A stretch of 64,000 nucleotides of DNA, from NCBI RefSeq assembly GCF_002160065.1, contig NZ_NFJW01000003.1:62001-126000 (forward strand), read 5' to 3'. Of the stretch, positions 16,874 through 26,586 are shown in pieces (positions within the stretch are counted from its first letter, which is position 1; each line of letters begins with the position of its first letter). A model generated the notes under the pieces. The model did not search any database. It was not told the DNA's origin and was given only the letters and a program-made list of their open reading frames with translations. The DNA is from Collinsella sp. An2. Its GTDB lineage: Bacteria > Actinomycetota > Coriobacteriia > Coriobacteriales > Coriobacteriaceae. The position numbers and the translations under genes are program-made.

Positions 16874-17655
16874 GCGACACCTCCTGGCGTGTCCAGGTTG
16901 CCTGGCGTCGGCTCGACCAGTGGAATGCGCGCTGGGTCGACCTGAGCGGAAGCATGGCGTGGGCCCTGCCTGTCGGTGCCAGGGACTGCTATTCTGCCGT
17001 CGACGATGTGGACGATGCGGTCGGCGGTTGCGGCCACGCCCGGGTCGTGGGTGATGAGCACGACGGTTTTGCCGGCAGCCTTGAGCTGGTGGAACGTTTG
17101 GAGCACCAGTGCGCCCGTATGGGTGTCGAGGTTGCCGGTGGGCTCATCGGCAAGGATGATGTCTGGATCGTTCACCAGCGCGCGGGCGATGGCCACGCGC
17201 TGCATCTGGCCGCCCGAGAGCACGCCGACCTTGTGGTCGTAGTGGTCGACGGGAAGCCCTGCAGCCTGAAGCGCCTTCACGGCGATCTGCTCGCGCCCCG
17301 AGAGCGGGTGCGCAGTATAGGCAAGCGGGAGCATGACGTTTTCGAGGACGGTCAGGCGGGGCAGCAGGTTGAAGCTCTGGAAGACGAAGCCGATGTGGGT
17401 CGCACGCACCTCCGCGAGCTCGCTGTCGGTGAGCTCGGCCACATTGAGCCCAGCCAGCCGATAGGTACCCGCCGTCGGCGTGTCCAGGCATCCGATGATG
17501 TTCATGAGGGTGGACTTACCCGACCCGGATGGTCCGGTAATCGCCACGAACTCTCCCGCATTCACCGAAAGCGAGATGTCGTGCAGGATGTGCGCGAAGC
17601 CGCCTTCGGATTCAAAGATGCGGTGGATACCCCTCATGTCGATGACGGGTCTCAT
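16870..17655 (-). CDS. MacB/LolD-type ABC exporter ATPase
   Basis: This 261-residue ATPase has Walker A GPSGSGKS (about 38-45), the Q-loop in FVFQSFNLLPRLTVLENV, signature LSGGQMQR, Walker [14 protein letters not shown] and switch ITHDP. The C-terminal 35 residues after GRIAVPG are a Pro/Gly-rich extension without recognisable domain. Start and stop overlap both neighbours by four bases, so it is translated together with the adaptor and permease. Confidence 0.9.
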   Translation of the reverse strand: MRPVIDMRGIHRIFESEGGFAHILHDISLSVNAGEFVAITGPSGSGKSTLMNIIGCLDTPTAGTYRLAGLNVAELTDSELAEVRATHIGFVFQSFNLLPRLTVLENVMLPLAYTAHPLSGREQIAVKALQAAGLPVDHYDHKVGVLSGGQMQRVAIARALVNDPDIILADEPTGNLDTHTGALVLQTFHQLKAAGKTVVLITHDPGVAATADRIVHIVDGRIAVPGTDRQGPRHASAQVDPARIPLVEPTPGNLDTPGGVA

Positions 17656-19007
17656 AGCGCATCCATTCCGTCCGTGCCCATGTCCATGCCGCCCGAGATG
17701 ACGATCGTGTCGCCGTCGGAAAGCGGGGAGAGGGGAATCTCGGTTCCGTCGGGCGTGGTGGCGGGCTCCGAGCCTTCGACGCGTCCGATGACGGCGAAGT
17801 CGGCGTTTTGAGCCACGACCTCGACGTCTCGGCGCTCGGCGGCATGCGTTTCGGGGTCGGTTTCCACCATGACGTAGTAGTTTGTCCCGTCGTCGGTCAT
17901 GAGGGACATCGGCGAGACCATCACCACGTTGTCGAGCTGTTCGGTGACGATCTGGACCTGGGCGGTCATGCCTGGCTTCAGGCGCGGGTCGGGCGCAGAG
18001 ATGAGCACGTCCACCGCAAAGGTGACCGAGCTGCCGGCGTCCATGTACATCATGTCGGACGAGGATGACGCGATCGAGGCGATATTCTGCACCGTGCCCT
18101 CCAGGGTGAGGCCATCGAAGGCGGGGAAGGTGACGTTTGCGCTCTGGCCGACGGCGATGCGGGCGATGTCCTCTTCGCTCACCTGGATGGTGACTTTCAT
18201 TTGCGAGAGGTCGGCGATCTGCATGAGCGGGCCCGATGCGGAGGACGTGTCGGCGGGATTGGCGCCCACCTGTGCGTTCATGGCGACGATGCTGCCCGAG
18301 GTCGGGGCGGTGACGGTGCGCTCGGCTGCCTTGGCGACGGCCTGGTCGTAGGTTGCCTGCGCACCTTCGACGGCACGCTGCGCCGTCGCCACGGCATCTT
18401 TGGCGGCCTGGGCGTCGACGGCGCTCTCTGTTCCGCCATCCGCTGAGGTGGCCTGAGTCGTGCCAGCACTTGCGAGGGTGCGCTTGGCGCCGGCGAGGTC
18501 GGCCTTTGCGGCGTCGAGGGACCGCTTGGCGTCGTTGACGGCAAGGTCGAGGTCGGGGTTGTCGATGACCATGAGCACGTCGCCGGCGTTGACCTGCTGG
18601 CCGGCCGCCACCCGCACCTCGGAGATGGTGCCATCGACGGTAGGTGACACCACGGTCGAGGAGAGCGGTTCCAGGGAGCCACGCGCGTCAACGGCATCGA
18701 CATAGGAGCCGCTCATAGCCATATCGGTTATGGGCTCCATGGTTTGCTCGGGCGTCTGGGTCATGACGTTCACGCCGACGGCCACGGCCACGACGATGGC
18801 GGCGACAACGCCCAGCGCGATACCGCGGCGGATGAGCTTCTTGCGACGCCGCTCGGCGCGTCTCGCCTTCAGCTGGGCGTAGGCCTCGGCATCTGCCGCA
18901 TCGAGCGTATCGGGGTCGGGGAGGGCGGGTCCGCCCGACGCGTGCTTGAGCACGCCGATGAGGGGCAGGCGCGTCGTGTTCTGGTCATCGGTCTGATCGT
19001 GCGTCAT
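17652..19007 (-). CDS. HlyD/MacA-like membrane fusion (adaptor) protein
   Basis: This 451-residue adaptor has a cytoplasmic N terminus of about 60 residues ending in a basic cluster (RRAERRRKKLIRR), one membrane helix (about 63-84), then the biotinyl-lipoyl-like hairpin halves SPTVDGTISEVRVAAGQQVNAGDVL and VTAPTSGSIVAMNAQVGA. These flank an alpha-helical hairpin rich in Ala, Lys and Asp. Beta-barrel segments follow. The Met/Gly/Asp-rich C terminus (ISGGMDMGTDGMDAL) is unusual. It is the first gene of the adaptor-ATPase-permease operon. Confidence 0.87.
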   Translation of the reverse strand: MTHDQTDDQNTTRLPLIGVLKHASGGPALPDPDTLDAADAEAYAQLKARRAERRRKKLIRRGIALGVVAAIVVAVAVGVNVMTQTPEQTMEPITDMAMSGSYVDAVDARGSLEPLSSTVVSPTVDGTISEVRVAAGQQVNAGDVLMVIDNPDLDLAVNDAKRSLDAAKADLAGAKRTLASAGTTQATSADGGTESAVDAQAAKDAVATAQRAVEGAQATYDQAVAKAAERTVTAPTSGSIVAMNAQVGANPADTSSASGPLMQIADLSQMKVTIQVSEEDIARIAVGQSANVTFPAFDGLTLEGTVQNIASIASSSSDMMYMDAGSSVTFAVDVLISAPDPRLKPGMTAQVQIVTEQLDNVVMVSPMSLMTDDGTNYYVMVETDPETHAAERRDVEVVAQNADFAVIGRVEGSEPATTPDGTEIPLSPLSDGDTIVISGGMDMGTDGMDAL

Positions 19008-19293
19008 GGGTGGCTCCCATCAAGATCGCGGCTTCGGTGGCACCAGCATCCCTGGTTGAAAGCAGGCGGTCAACTTAGTGCCATCTTAAAATCTGTGAAC
19101 GGCTACGGGACGGACGCGCGGGGCTTCAGCGCCGCGGGTTTGTTGGGTTGGCGGCTTTGGAATGCTGCGGCGTCGTGGGTTTGTGGGGGCCGGCAGGCTC
19201 GCGGTACGGCGGAGCCCTTCGAGGCCGGTGGCTCTGCGGGGTGACCGGGGCCTGCGAGCGGTTATGGCCCGCGCGCCCCGGCCTATGGGTCTG

Positions 19294-22197
19294 CTAGATC
19301 GCGTCCTCGCGCAGGGCTTCGACTACGCTTGCGGCTCGCGAACGCCGCAGGGCATAGGCGACGCTCACCACGATGACCGCAAGCACGATGGCAGCGGAGA
19401 GCGCGACGTGCGTCCAGGGGAGGCCGAGCTGGTAGGTAGTAAAGCTCAGCTGCATGGACTGATAGAGGAACGCCGCCACGACTGCCGCCAGCGCGAGGCC
19501 GATCGCGAACCCACGCAACGCGTAGCTCGTGCACTCGTAGGCGATCATGCGATGGAACGCGCGGTTTCCCATCCCAATGCTCTTCAGCACGGCGAACTCG
19601 CGGCGCCTGAGCATCACGGAGTTCGAGAGCGTGTTGAAGACGTTCGCTACAGCGATCATGCCCGTGATGACGGTGAAGCAGTAGATGAAGGTCTGGATGG
19701 TCTGGGACATCATGCGCGACTGCTGCTTGCTTTGGGCGAAGTTGTTGTAGGTGCAGTCGAGTCCGGGGAAGTCGGTAGCGATTTGCTCAAAGGCATCCTG
19801 GACCTTGGAGGCGGTCTCTGCGGATCCTCCGGTGTCGTAGCGCATCTCGGCCGATCCGAAGCCCATGCCGTCACAGGCCGCGATGGCAGACGCTGGCAGC
19901 ATGAGGATGGGCGTGTTGGTGTGTCCGGTGATGCCTGCGGGCGCCGTGTTGGCAAGCGCGCCCACGGCAAGGTCGGTGGAGGTCGCGATGCCCTCGGAGA
20001 GCGGAACGCATTGCTCGTCACCGTCGGGCGAGTTGTACCACACGGTCGGTTCTCCCTGATTGTTCGAGAACACCCCGGCGGCATAGTAGCCATTGATGTC
20101 CGCGAAGGTGACTGTCTGGACGGTGCCTGGCCCCGCAAACGGTTGGTAAGAACTGTAAGTAGAGCTGTTGCTCACGTCGTACGTATCGAGGGCGACGGCG
20201 AGAGGGTGCGCCGGGTCGCAGTAGTCATCTTCCGGAAGACCGAGCGAGTCGATGTAGGCCTGCCACGTGGCATCGTCGATGAACTCAACGTAGATGGGGC
20301 CCGACCAGCTGCCGTCCGTCAGGAGGATATCGAAGAAGTCCTTCCCACCGTCAGAGATCATCGATGCAGGGATGATGGCGTCGGCGATATAGGAGGTGGA
20401 GTAGCCGAGCGCCGTGGCGCCGTCGAGGTCCTGCGTACGCTGGTAGAGGGCATTCAGGCTGTCTTGGAATGCCTGATGGTTCACCTCGCCGTCCTTGCGC
20501 AGCAGGGGCCCGTCCCCGTTTTCGGAGGTCGTGGCGTCTATGTAGACACCAAGGTCGACGTTTTCGATGGTGTTGAGTGCCGTGCCGCTGGCATAACCCA
20601 GCGCGTCACCGATGCTTCCGGCGATGATGAGAAGCGCCACGGAGACCGCAAGCGCCGCCACGGTGACACGGCCCTTTGACGTGCTGCGCGAGAGGTTGCG
20701 GTGCGCTACAAAGCCGGGTACGCCGAAGAGGCGAGCCGCAAGTCCGTGCATGCGGACGTCGGAGTTACCGTCTTTGTTGGCTCGACGCGATGTCCGTGCG
20801 AGCGCACGACGGGCGCGACGACTGAGGTGTACGTCTTGGGATTGGCGGATGGCGTCTACCGCCGAGACGCGACTTGCGCGAAGGGCTGGTATCCAGGCGC
20901 TGATGAGCAGGGTTGCAAGGGCAAGTGCCGCAGAGACGGCAAGCGTCATCGGGTCCACGACGACCCGCACCGCAAGCCCGTAGGTCTCGATGTCGAACAT
21001 CGAGGCCAACCCCTCGCCGGTCATGCGGAAGACGACGGCGCAGCCGGCAAGGCCGAGGACAAGCCCTAAGGGAATGCCGATGACTCCAAGCAACAGCGCC
21101 TCCACGAGCACGGTGCGGCGAAGCTGCCGCTTGCTTGCCCCCAGCGACGAGAGCAGGCCGAACTGGCGGGTGCGCTCGGAGACCGAGATGGCAAACGAGT
21201 TATAGACGAGCGAGACGCCTGCGATGATAATCACCACGGCAAGGATGCCGGCGATGCCGTACAGGGTGTTCCAAATGTCTGCATTGCCGGTGACGCCCTG
21301 CCAGCGCAGCAGCGAATTGTGCGTGGCAACACCACCGGTGCAGTACGAGTCGTCGTCGGTAATCTCGGAGGTCATGGTGGGGATGTCCCGTGGGTCGCGT
21401 GCGGAGAAGATCGAGAATGCCGTTGTCGCGTCGGAGCTGTCAGAAAGCGCCGAGGCCACGGCCGAGCCATCGTCGTACACATAGGCGCTGTTGCCCTGCA
21501 AGGCCATCGTGCTCGAGAACCCGTAGGAGCGGTAGAACCCCACCACGGTTCCACTGATGCTTCCCAGATCCTGGGCGAACTCCTCGGAGGTCGTTCCATC
21601 CTCGGCGAAGTAGGAGCCATAGTTCGAGGTGCCCACGAAGCGATCGGTGGAGCCGTCCGACGGATCGACCATCGTGACGGTGCGCGTACCCAAATCCAAG
21701 GTCACGGCGCTGCCCAACCCCAACACGCCGGCGGTCTCAAGGCCGCAGGGGGCAAGTGACACGTCCTCAAGATAGTGAGGCAGTACGATCTCGCCCGGCG
21801 CTTCGGGGGCACGCCCCGAGATGATCTCGGGTGCGCTCACGAGATTGGTGCCATGGGGCTGAGCGGGCCAGGTCTTGGTGAAGAGCCAGTGTCCGTAGTC
21901 GCTTGAGTTCTCGTCGCCCAGGTCGATGGCGCCAAGCTCGGCCACCTCGATGTGGTCGGCCACGCGCCCGTCCGAGGTGAGCTCGTCGAGGCCTTTCTGT
22001 GAGATCGAGGCGACCTCGGCCTGCCAGGTGCCTTCGTCTGCCGCCGTCCGTTCATAGAGCATGTTGGTCATGCTCACCACGCTGGTAAGCACGGCGCACA
22101 GCAGCGCACAGGAGAGCGCCACGCCGATGATGGAAACCACGGTGCGCACGCGGTTGCGGGCGAGCGAGCGCAGGGTGAAGCACGTGAAGATGCCCAT
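19294..22197 (-). CDS. Large FtsX-family ABC transporter permease
   Basis: This 967-residue permease begins with MGIFTCFTLRSLARNRVRTVVSIIGVALSCALL. It has two FtsX blocks, one near residues 290-440 (SLVYNSFAISVSERTRQFGLLSSLGASKRQLRRTVL) and one at the C terminus (MLRRREFAVLKSIGMGNRAFHRMI). Between them are large extracytoplasmic domains and a second helix pair around residue 525. This layout matches permeases of antimicrobial-peptide-sensing or export systems. The ATG at 22197 is used, with AGGAGG seven bases upstream; the open frame extends further only through the ATPase gene in another frame. It ends the operon headed by the ATPase. Confidence 0.88.
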   Translation of the reverse strand: MGIFTCFTLRSLARNRVRTVVSIIGVALSCALLCAVLTSVVSMTNMLYERTAADEGTWQAEVASISQKGLDELTSDGRVADHIEVAELGAIDLGDENSSDYGHWLFTKTWPAQPHGTNLVSAPEIISGRAPEAPGEIVLPHYLEDVSLAPCGLETAGVLGLGSAVTLDLGTRTVTMVDPSDGSTDRFVGTSNYGSYFAEDGTTSEEFAQDLGSISGTVVGFYRSYGFSSTMALQGNSAYVYDDGSAVASALSDSSDATTAFSIFSARDPRDIPTMTSEITDDDSYCTGGVATHNSLLRWQGVTGNADIWNTLYGIAGILAVVIIIAGVSLVYNSFAISVSERTRQFGLLSSLGASKRQLRRTVLVEALLLGVIGIPLGLVLGLAGCAVVFRMTGEGLASMFDIETYGLAVRVVVDPMTLAVSAALALATLLISAWIPALRASRVSAVDAIRQSQDVHLSRRARRALARTSRRANKDGNSDVRMHGLAARLFGVPGFVAHRNLSRSTSKGRVTVAALAVSVALLIIAGSIGDALGYASGTALNTIENVDLGVYIDATTSENGDGPLLRKDGEVNHQAFQDSLNALYQRTQDLDGATALGYSTSYIADAIIPASMISDGGKDFFDILLTDGSWSGPIYVEFIDDATWQAYIDSLGLPEDDYCDPAHPLAVALDTYDVSNSSTYSSYQPFAGPGTVQTVTFADINGYYAAGVFSNNQGEPTVWYNSPDGDEQCVPLSEGIATSTDLAVGALANTAPAGITGHTNTPILMLPASAIAACDGMGFGSAEMRYDTGGSAETASKVQDAFEQIATDFPGLDCTYNNFAQSKQQSRMMSQTIQTFIYCFTVITGMIAVANVFNTLSNSVMLRRREFAVLKSIGMGNRAFHRMIAYECTSYALRGFAIGLALAAVVAAFLYQSMQLSFTTYQLGLPWTHVALSAAIVLAVIVVSVAYALRRSRAASVVEALREDAI

Positions 22198-22198
22198 C

Positions 22199-22879
22199 CT
22201 AGCGCCTCCTCTCGTCACGCGCGAGACGCCCGTCCTCGATCGCGATGACGCGATCGGCCATGAGTGCGATGTCCTCGTCGTGGGTGATGACGATGAGGGT
22301 TTGCTTGAGCTGGCGGTTGGAGTCACGCAGGAGCTGCATGATCTCGGCGGAGTTTTTGGAGTCGAGATTGCCGGTCGGCTCATCGGCGAGCACCACGGCC
22401 GGTGCATTCATGAGCGCGCGGCCGATGGCGACGCGCTGCTGCTGGCCGCCGGAGAGCTGGTTGGGCAGGTAGTGCTCGCGGCCCGTGAGGCCGAGCGCAC
22501 GCAGGAGCATGCCCAGGCGTTTCTGGTTGATTGAGCGACCGTCCATCTGTACGGGCAGCGTCATGTTCTCGACCACGTCGAGCACGGGGATGAGGTTGTA
22601 GAACTGGTAGACGAGGCCCACCTCGCGGCGGCGAAACACGGCGAGTTGCTCGTCGCTTCGCTCAAAGATGTCCTGCCCCTGCAGCTTGACTGTGCCCGAG
22701 GTCGGTCGGTCGACGCCGCCCATGAGGTGCAGAAGCGTCGATTTGCCCGAGCCCGAGCTGCCGATGATCGCGATGAACTCACCCGCGTCGACGGTAAACG
22801 AGACGTCATCGAGTGCGCGTACGGCGGTGTCGCCCGTGCCGTAGACCTTGGTGAGGTGCTCCACGGAAAGGATGTTCAT
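22199..22879 (-). CDS. ABC transporter ATPase partner of the large FtsX permease
   Basis: This 226-residue ATPase of the LolD/MacB type has Walker [10 protein letters not shown] (about 41-49), Q-loop [18 protein letters not shown], signature LSGGQQQR, Walker [14 protein letters not shown] and ITHDE. Its stop is one base before the permease ATG. The upstream region carries a promoter with direct repeats likely bound by the response regulator encoded just upstream, so the transporter is probably the regulon of that two-component system. Confidence 0.92.
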   Translation of the reverse strand: MNILSVEHLTKVYGTGDTAVRALDDVSFTVDAGEFIAIIGSSGSGKSTLLHLMGGVDRPTSGTVKLQGQDIFERSDEQLAVFRRREVGLVYQFYNLIPVLDVVENMTLPVQMDGRSINQKRLGMLLRALGLTGREHYLPNQLSGGQQQRVAIGRALMNAPAVVLADEPTGNLDSKNSAEIMQLLRDSNRQLKQTLIVITHDEDIALMADRVIAIEDGRLARDERRR

Positions 22880-22912
22880 GAGAGGTCCTCTCTCGCCTGG
22901 GATACGTCACCA

Positions 22913-22957
22913 ACCATACTGGATGACGCCCCTTGCGTGAACATGACCCCTGCGTGA
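22913..22957 (-). promoter_or_regulatory. Promoter with response-regulator-type direct repeats before the ABC operon
   Basis: On the minus strand TTCACG (22936-22941) and TATGGT (22913-22918) are 17 bases apart. Two direct repeats of the form TGACNCCCCTTGCGTGA lie at 22923-22940 and 22943-22957, offset by 20 bp, and overlap the -35 hexamer. This is the layout of an OmpR-family activator site. The -10 lies about 35 bases before the ATPase start codon. Confidence 0.55.
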
Positions 22958-23014
22958 CAGTTTCGTCACCTGGCATATGCGTTTGGGGCGAGGGTGGGGG
23001 TTGCGGCGGCGCGT

Positions 23015-24073
23015 CTATACGTTCGTTTTGAAGAAGGTGATCGTAAAGCGCGCTCCGGTGGTGCGACCTTCGGCATCTTGAACGTTCTCTGCCGTCAGGG
23101 TTCCTCCCTGGGCGGTGATGAGCCCCCGCGCGAGGGAGAGTCCGATCCCGACTCCTGCCGGATCGACATCGCTCGATACCCGTCCGGCGCCTTCCGCCGC
23201 CTCGCCGCGATAGAAGCGCTCGAAGATGTGCGCCAGATCGTGAGGCGCGATGCCGCCGCCCGTGTCCTCGATGACCATGCGACAGGCGATCGTGTCCTCC
23301 GTTGCTCGCACCTGCACCGTTCCGCCAGCCGGCGTGTGCTCCATGCAGTTCTTGAGGATGTTCGACAGGGCCTCGGCCGTCCAACCGGCATCGCCGATAA
23401 ACGTGGTGCCCGGGGTGACGCGAGCGCTAAACGTGACATCGGCGATATCGAAGGCGATGGCGAGGGGTTCGAAGGCGTCTTGGACCAGATGCTCCACGTC
23501 GACCGGCGCCGTTCTTAGGTGTACGACGCCCGCGTCGATGCGGGCCAGCTTGAGCAATGTGGAGACGAGCCGCTCGACCCGCTGCTGCAGGCGCTGCATC
23601 TTGCGGAGCCGCTCAACCTCCGATGCGTGGCCACCCTCATCGACGAGGCTTCGACGCACGAGCTCGGTGGAGAGGGAGAGCGAAGTAAGCGGCGTCTTGA
23701 GCTGATGCGAGATGTCGGCAAGTGCATCGGCGAGTGTCTGACGCTCGCGTTCGAGCTCGTCTGCCGTAAGGTTGAGGCGCGTGACCATCTTGTCGAGTTC
23801 GCTGGTGAGCACCGCGAGCTCGCCCTCTTCCATGTGCTCCAAGTCCACGCTGCGCTCGCCGTGCAGTACGGCGTCGACGCGTTCGGAAAGGCGGGCGATG
23901 GCCCGGTAGCGCGATACGGTGAGCGCCAGAAAGGGCAGCGCCGTGGCAAGGGCTGCCGCTGCGATCCAAGCGCATGCTTCAGCGTGTCCGGTACATGTGG
24001 CAAGCACCATCAGGCTGCATGCCAGTACCATCCATGCCACGACGGCGCGGAAGAATCCGCGGTTGCGCAGCAT
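23015..24073 (-). CDS. Sensor histidine kinase
   Basis: This 352-residue kinase has two N-terminal membrane helices (about 9-28 and 34-55) with almost no extracellular loop, a HAMP-like linker, the H-box ADISHQLKTPLTSL (His near residue 143), N-box SNILKNCMEHTPAG, D/F-box IEDTGGGIAPHDLAHIFERFYRG and G-box GVGIGLSLARG. The lack of an extracellular sensor is typical of intramembrane-sensing kinases of the Bce/Vex type that work through an ABC transporter. Its start is three bases after the response regulator stop. Partner ABC genes follow directly. Confidence 0.92.
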   Translation of the reverse strand: MLRNRGFFRAVVAWMVLACSLMVLATCTGHAEACAWIAAAALATALPFLALTVSRYRAIARLSERVDAVLHGERSVDLEHMEEGELAVLTSELDKMVTRLNLTADELERERQTLADALADISHQLKTPLTSLSLSTELVRRSLVDEGGHASEVERLRKMQRLQQRVERLVSTLLKLARIDAGVVHLRTAPVDVEHLVQDAFEPLAIAFDIADVTFSARVTPGTTFIGDAGWTAEALSNILKNCMEHTPAGGTVQVRATEDTIACRMVIEDTGGGIAPHDLAHIFERFYRGEAAEGAGRVSSDVDPAGVGIGLSLARGLITAQGGTLTAENVQDAEGRTTGARFTITFFKTNV

Positions 24074-24076
24074 CGG

Positions 24077-24826
24077 TTAGCCCCGCGCCTGGTAGCCAAG
24101 GCCGCGGACCGTGGCGATGAGCGTCGGATGTGCCGGGTCGTCTTCGATCTTGTCGCGCAGGCGCTTGATATAGACGGACAGCGTGTTTTCTTCGATATAG
24201 GTTCCGGCGTCGTCCCACAGGGTGTCGCGAATGCGGTCGCGCGTGATGAGCTTGCCCTGGTTTGTAGCAAACAGGAGCAACAGACGGTATTCAAGTGCCG
24301 AAAGGGTGAGGTCCTGGCCGGCACGTTCGACCCGAGCACGATCGGTGTCGATGTGCAGCGGGCCGAACTCGATGATGCGGCGCTGGGGTTGGGAGCGCCG
24401 GATTGCCGCGGCAATGCGTGCGAGGAGCTCCCGCGGTCGGAACGGCTTTGCAACGTAGTCGTCGGCGCCCATCTGGATGCCGGTCACGGTGCTGAATTCG
24501 TCGTCAGACGCAGTGAGAAAGATCACGGGTACCGACGGCGTGGCCTGCTTGATGGCAGAGCATACGGCAAAGCCGTTGCCTTTCGCCAGGGTGAGGTCCA
24601 GCAGCACGAGTTGGTACGGGGCGCCGGTGACGCTTCCGGTGCCCAAGTGGCCGAGACCCGGCCCGGCGGGGGAGACAGCGTTTGGCGAGCATCCGGCGAG
24701 GGCCCGCTCGATCGCATCGTCTTGTGTTGCGGCGTGGTCCACGGCGTAGCCTTCTGACATGAGCAGCTCGGTCAGAGCCTCGATGATGGCAAGGTCGTCT
24801 TCGACCAGAAGGATCCTCGATGCCAT
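24077..24826 (-). CDS. OmpR-family response regulator with an enlarged receiver domain
   Basis: This 249-residue protein has a receiver domain (about 1-140) with the acidic pair in LLVEDD, phospho-acceptor Asp in VLLDLTLAKG and Lys in VAKPFRP, and a C-terminal winged-helix domain (LTLSALEYRLLLLFATNQGKLITRDRI). About 20 Gly/Pro/Ser-rich residues (SPNAVSPAGPGLGHLGTGSV) are inserted between helix 2 and strand 3, ahead of the phospho-Asp. The ATG at 24826 has AAGGAG five bases upstream; the in-frame extension to 24925 is not convincing. It precedes and is coupled to the kinase. Confidence 0.9.
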   Translation of the reverse strand: MASRILLVEDDLAIIEALTELLMSEGYAVDHAATQDDAIERALAGCSPNAVSPAGPGLGHLGTGSVTGAPYQLVLLDLTLAKGNGFAVCSAIKQATPSVPVIFLTASDDEFSTVTGIQMGADDYVAKPFRPRELLARIAAAIRRSQPQRRIIEFGPLHIDTDRARVERAGQDLTLSALEYRLLLLFATNQGKLITRDRIRDTLWDDAGTYIEENTLSVYIKRLRDKIEDDPAHPTLIATVRGLGYQARG

Positions 24827-24874
24827 GGCCACTCCTTTCTGTTGCTGGCAGACGCTGGGGTGCGCCTTTGCATG

Positions 24875-24905
24875 GTGGCCCTGGCGCGATGGGGGCCAGG
24901 GCCAC
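24875..24905 (-). terminator. Perfect 11 bp hairpin between the transpeptidase and two-component genes
   Basis: GTGGCCCTGGC (24875-24885) pairs exactly with GCCAGGGCCAC (24895-24905). It is positioned to end the transpeptidase transcript but has no T-tract. Confidence 0.5.
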
Positions 24906-24930
24906 GGGAGGCTCGAACGAGCCATGAATG

Positions 24931-26586
24931 TTAATTGTGCACGATGACGCAGGTGCCTACCTGCAGCAGGTCATAGAGTTCTGCGACCTTGTCGTAGGGG
25001 GTGTTGATGCACCCATGGCTGCCGCGGCTGCGATACGCCGTGGGGTCGCTGTACACCCAGCTGGGCTGCCAGCTGGCATCGTGGAATCCCCACGAGCTGC
25101 CCTTGAAGGCGATCCAGTAGTCCACGGGGCTCTCGTACTCAGGCTCACCCGTTTTCGGGTCTTTGTTTTGGCTCACGAGCGTGATGTTGCGCGCCTTGTT
25201 GTTGACCTTGTAGACGCCGGTGGGCGTGTCGTTTTCGCCGTCGGGCTTGCCGGTGACAACCCCGGTTTCCCATACCAGGTTGCCGTTTGCGTCGTAATAC
25301 CGCGCATGCTGCTCGGAGATGTCAACGTCGACGTAGGCGCCCCAGTCGGGCTGTCCGGCGCCGGCGTACTTGTCGCCCTGCGAGCTCGTGGGCACCTCGA
25401 TGTCGCCGGTCTGGCGATTTTGGACGGCGTTCTGGACGGCCTGCACCACGGCGTCGGTGTCGACCTGCCAGCCAAAGGTGCCGCCCCCGATGGTGATCTG
25501 CTTGCCGTCGGGACGGGTGTAGGTGCGCTCCGTGCCCACCGTGTTGAAGCTCTGGGCAAGGTTTTGGGCCCAGGCGGTAAGCGCGTTTTGGTCGAGCGTG
25601 GGCGTGAGGTTCTCGTCAAAGACGATCCATTGCGCCACGGTCGACCCATCGATGGTGCCGGCGTCGGAGTCGCCGAGCTTGAACGTCACGTTGACACCAA
25701 GCAGGTCGTTGGCAGCGTCGCAGGCGGCCTGCAGCTGGTCGTCGGTGATGCCGCCGGAAAGCGGCTCGAAGGCATCGTTGCCGATCTCTTCGAGGTTCGC
25801 CGTCTCGTCCAGGCGCGAGAGCGCGATGAGCGCGAACTTCGATACGTTGTCCCGGTTCAGCTTCTCGTTTTCGCGCGCACGCTCGGCACTAAAGGTTCCG
25901 CTTTCGGTGTCGTAGGCGCCGGCGGCATCGAAGGTTCCGGAGCGGCCCTCGTTGAAGGCGTCGACAGCTGTGCCGACCTGGTCGAGAAATGCCTGCTCGT
26001 CGAAAGCTGTCGAAAAGAGGCTGCGGTCGACCTCGGCGCTTAGGTCAGTCTCGTCCGACTGGCTTGCGGTTTGCTGGGGACTCGTAAGGGACGAAACGAG
26101 TCGGGCGGGCCAGAGCATGGCGTCGTTTGATGCGAGCACACGGTCCGCGACCTCCTGCGAATCGAACACGGGGGCATCGGCGCTGGGGGTGAACTGCCAG
26201 GAGAACCCATCGCCTTCGACGGTGAGGTTATAACTGGCGGTCTGGGCGTCAAGCTCGTCTGCGGCCGCCTGCGCGGATTTGAGCGAGACGTCGACGCCGG
26301 CGATGGTGGTGCCGGGGTAGTAGAAGTTGGAGAAGGCGGCGACGCCTGCTGCGTACGCGACAACGAGGATGCCCACAATGATGCCGGCCGCGATGGCGGC
26401 ACGCTTGCGAGCGCGTCCCGGCTTGTGCGAAGGTGTCTCGCCTTTCTTGCTCTCAGATGTTGGCCGCGTTGACGGGGCGGATGCACGGGGTGCCATATGA
26501 GACGGCGCAGCATGTTTGCCTGCGCCGCGTATCGGGTTCGGCGGGGTAACGCCGTCGTGCGAGTTCATGTGCTGATGGTTGCTCAT
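24931..26586 (-). CDS. L,D-transpeptidase (YkuD domain) with PG-binding repeats
   Basis: This 551-residue membrane-anchored peptidoglycan enzyme has a Pro/Ser/Lys-rich cytoplasmic head, one membrane helix (about 64-86), then a region related to PG_binding_4 modules (GTTIAGVDVSLKSAQAAADEL and a later repeat). The C-terminal YkuD catalytic domain contains WGFHDASW and SRGSHGCINTP, with the catalytic Cys near residue 526. It forms 3-3 cross-links or attaches proteins to the wall. Its protein ends two strands after the catalytic motif, as expected. It stands as a single transcription unit. Confidence 0.92.
   Translation of the reverse strand: MSNHQHMNSHDGVTPPNPIRGAGKHAAPSHMAPRASAPSTRPTSESKKGETPSHKPGRARKRAAIAAGIIVGILVVAYAAGVAAFSNFYYPGTTIAGVDVSLKSAQAAADELDAQTASYNLTVEGDGFSWQFTPSADAPVFDSQEVADRVLASNDAMLWPARLVSSLTSPQQTASQSDETDLSAEVDRSLFSTAFDEQAFLDQVGTAVDAFNEGRSGTFDAAGAYDTESGTFSAERARENEKLNRDNVSKFALIALSRLDETANLEEIGNDAFEPLSGGITDDQLQAACDAANDLLGVNVTFKLGDSDAGTIDGSTVAQWIVFDENLTPTLDQNALTAWAQNLAQSFNTVGTERTYTRPDGKQITIGGGTFGWQVDTDAVVQAVQNAVQNRQTGDIEVPTSSQGDKYAGAGQPDWGAYVDVDISEQHARYYDANGNLVWETGVVTGKPDGENDTPTGVYKVNNKARNITLVSQNKDPKTGEPEYESPVDYWIAFKGSSWGFHDASWQPSWVYSDPTAYRSRGSHGCINTPYDKVAELYDLLQVGTCVIVHN

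Noticed and set aside
22198-22407. 70-codon N-terminal extension of the large FtsX permease
   Set aside because: It lies entirely within the ATPase gene in another frame. The ATG at 22197 has its own AGGAGG.
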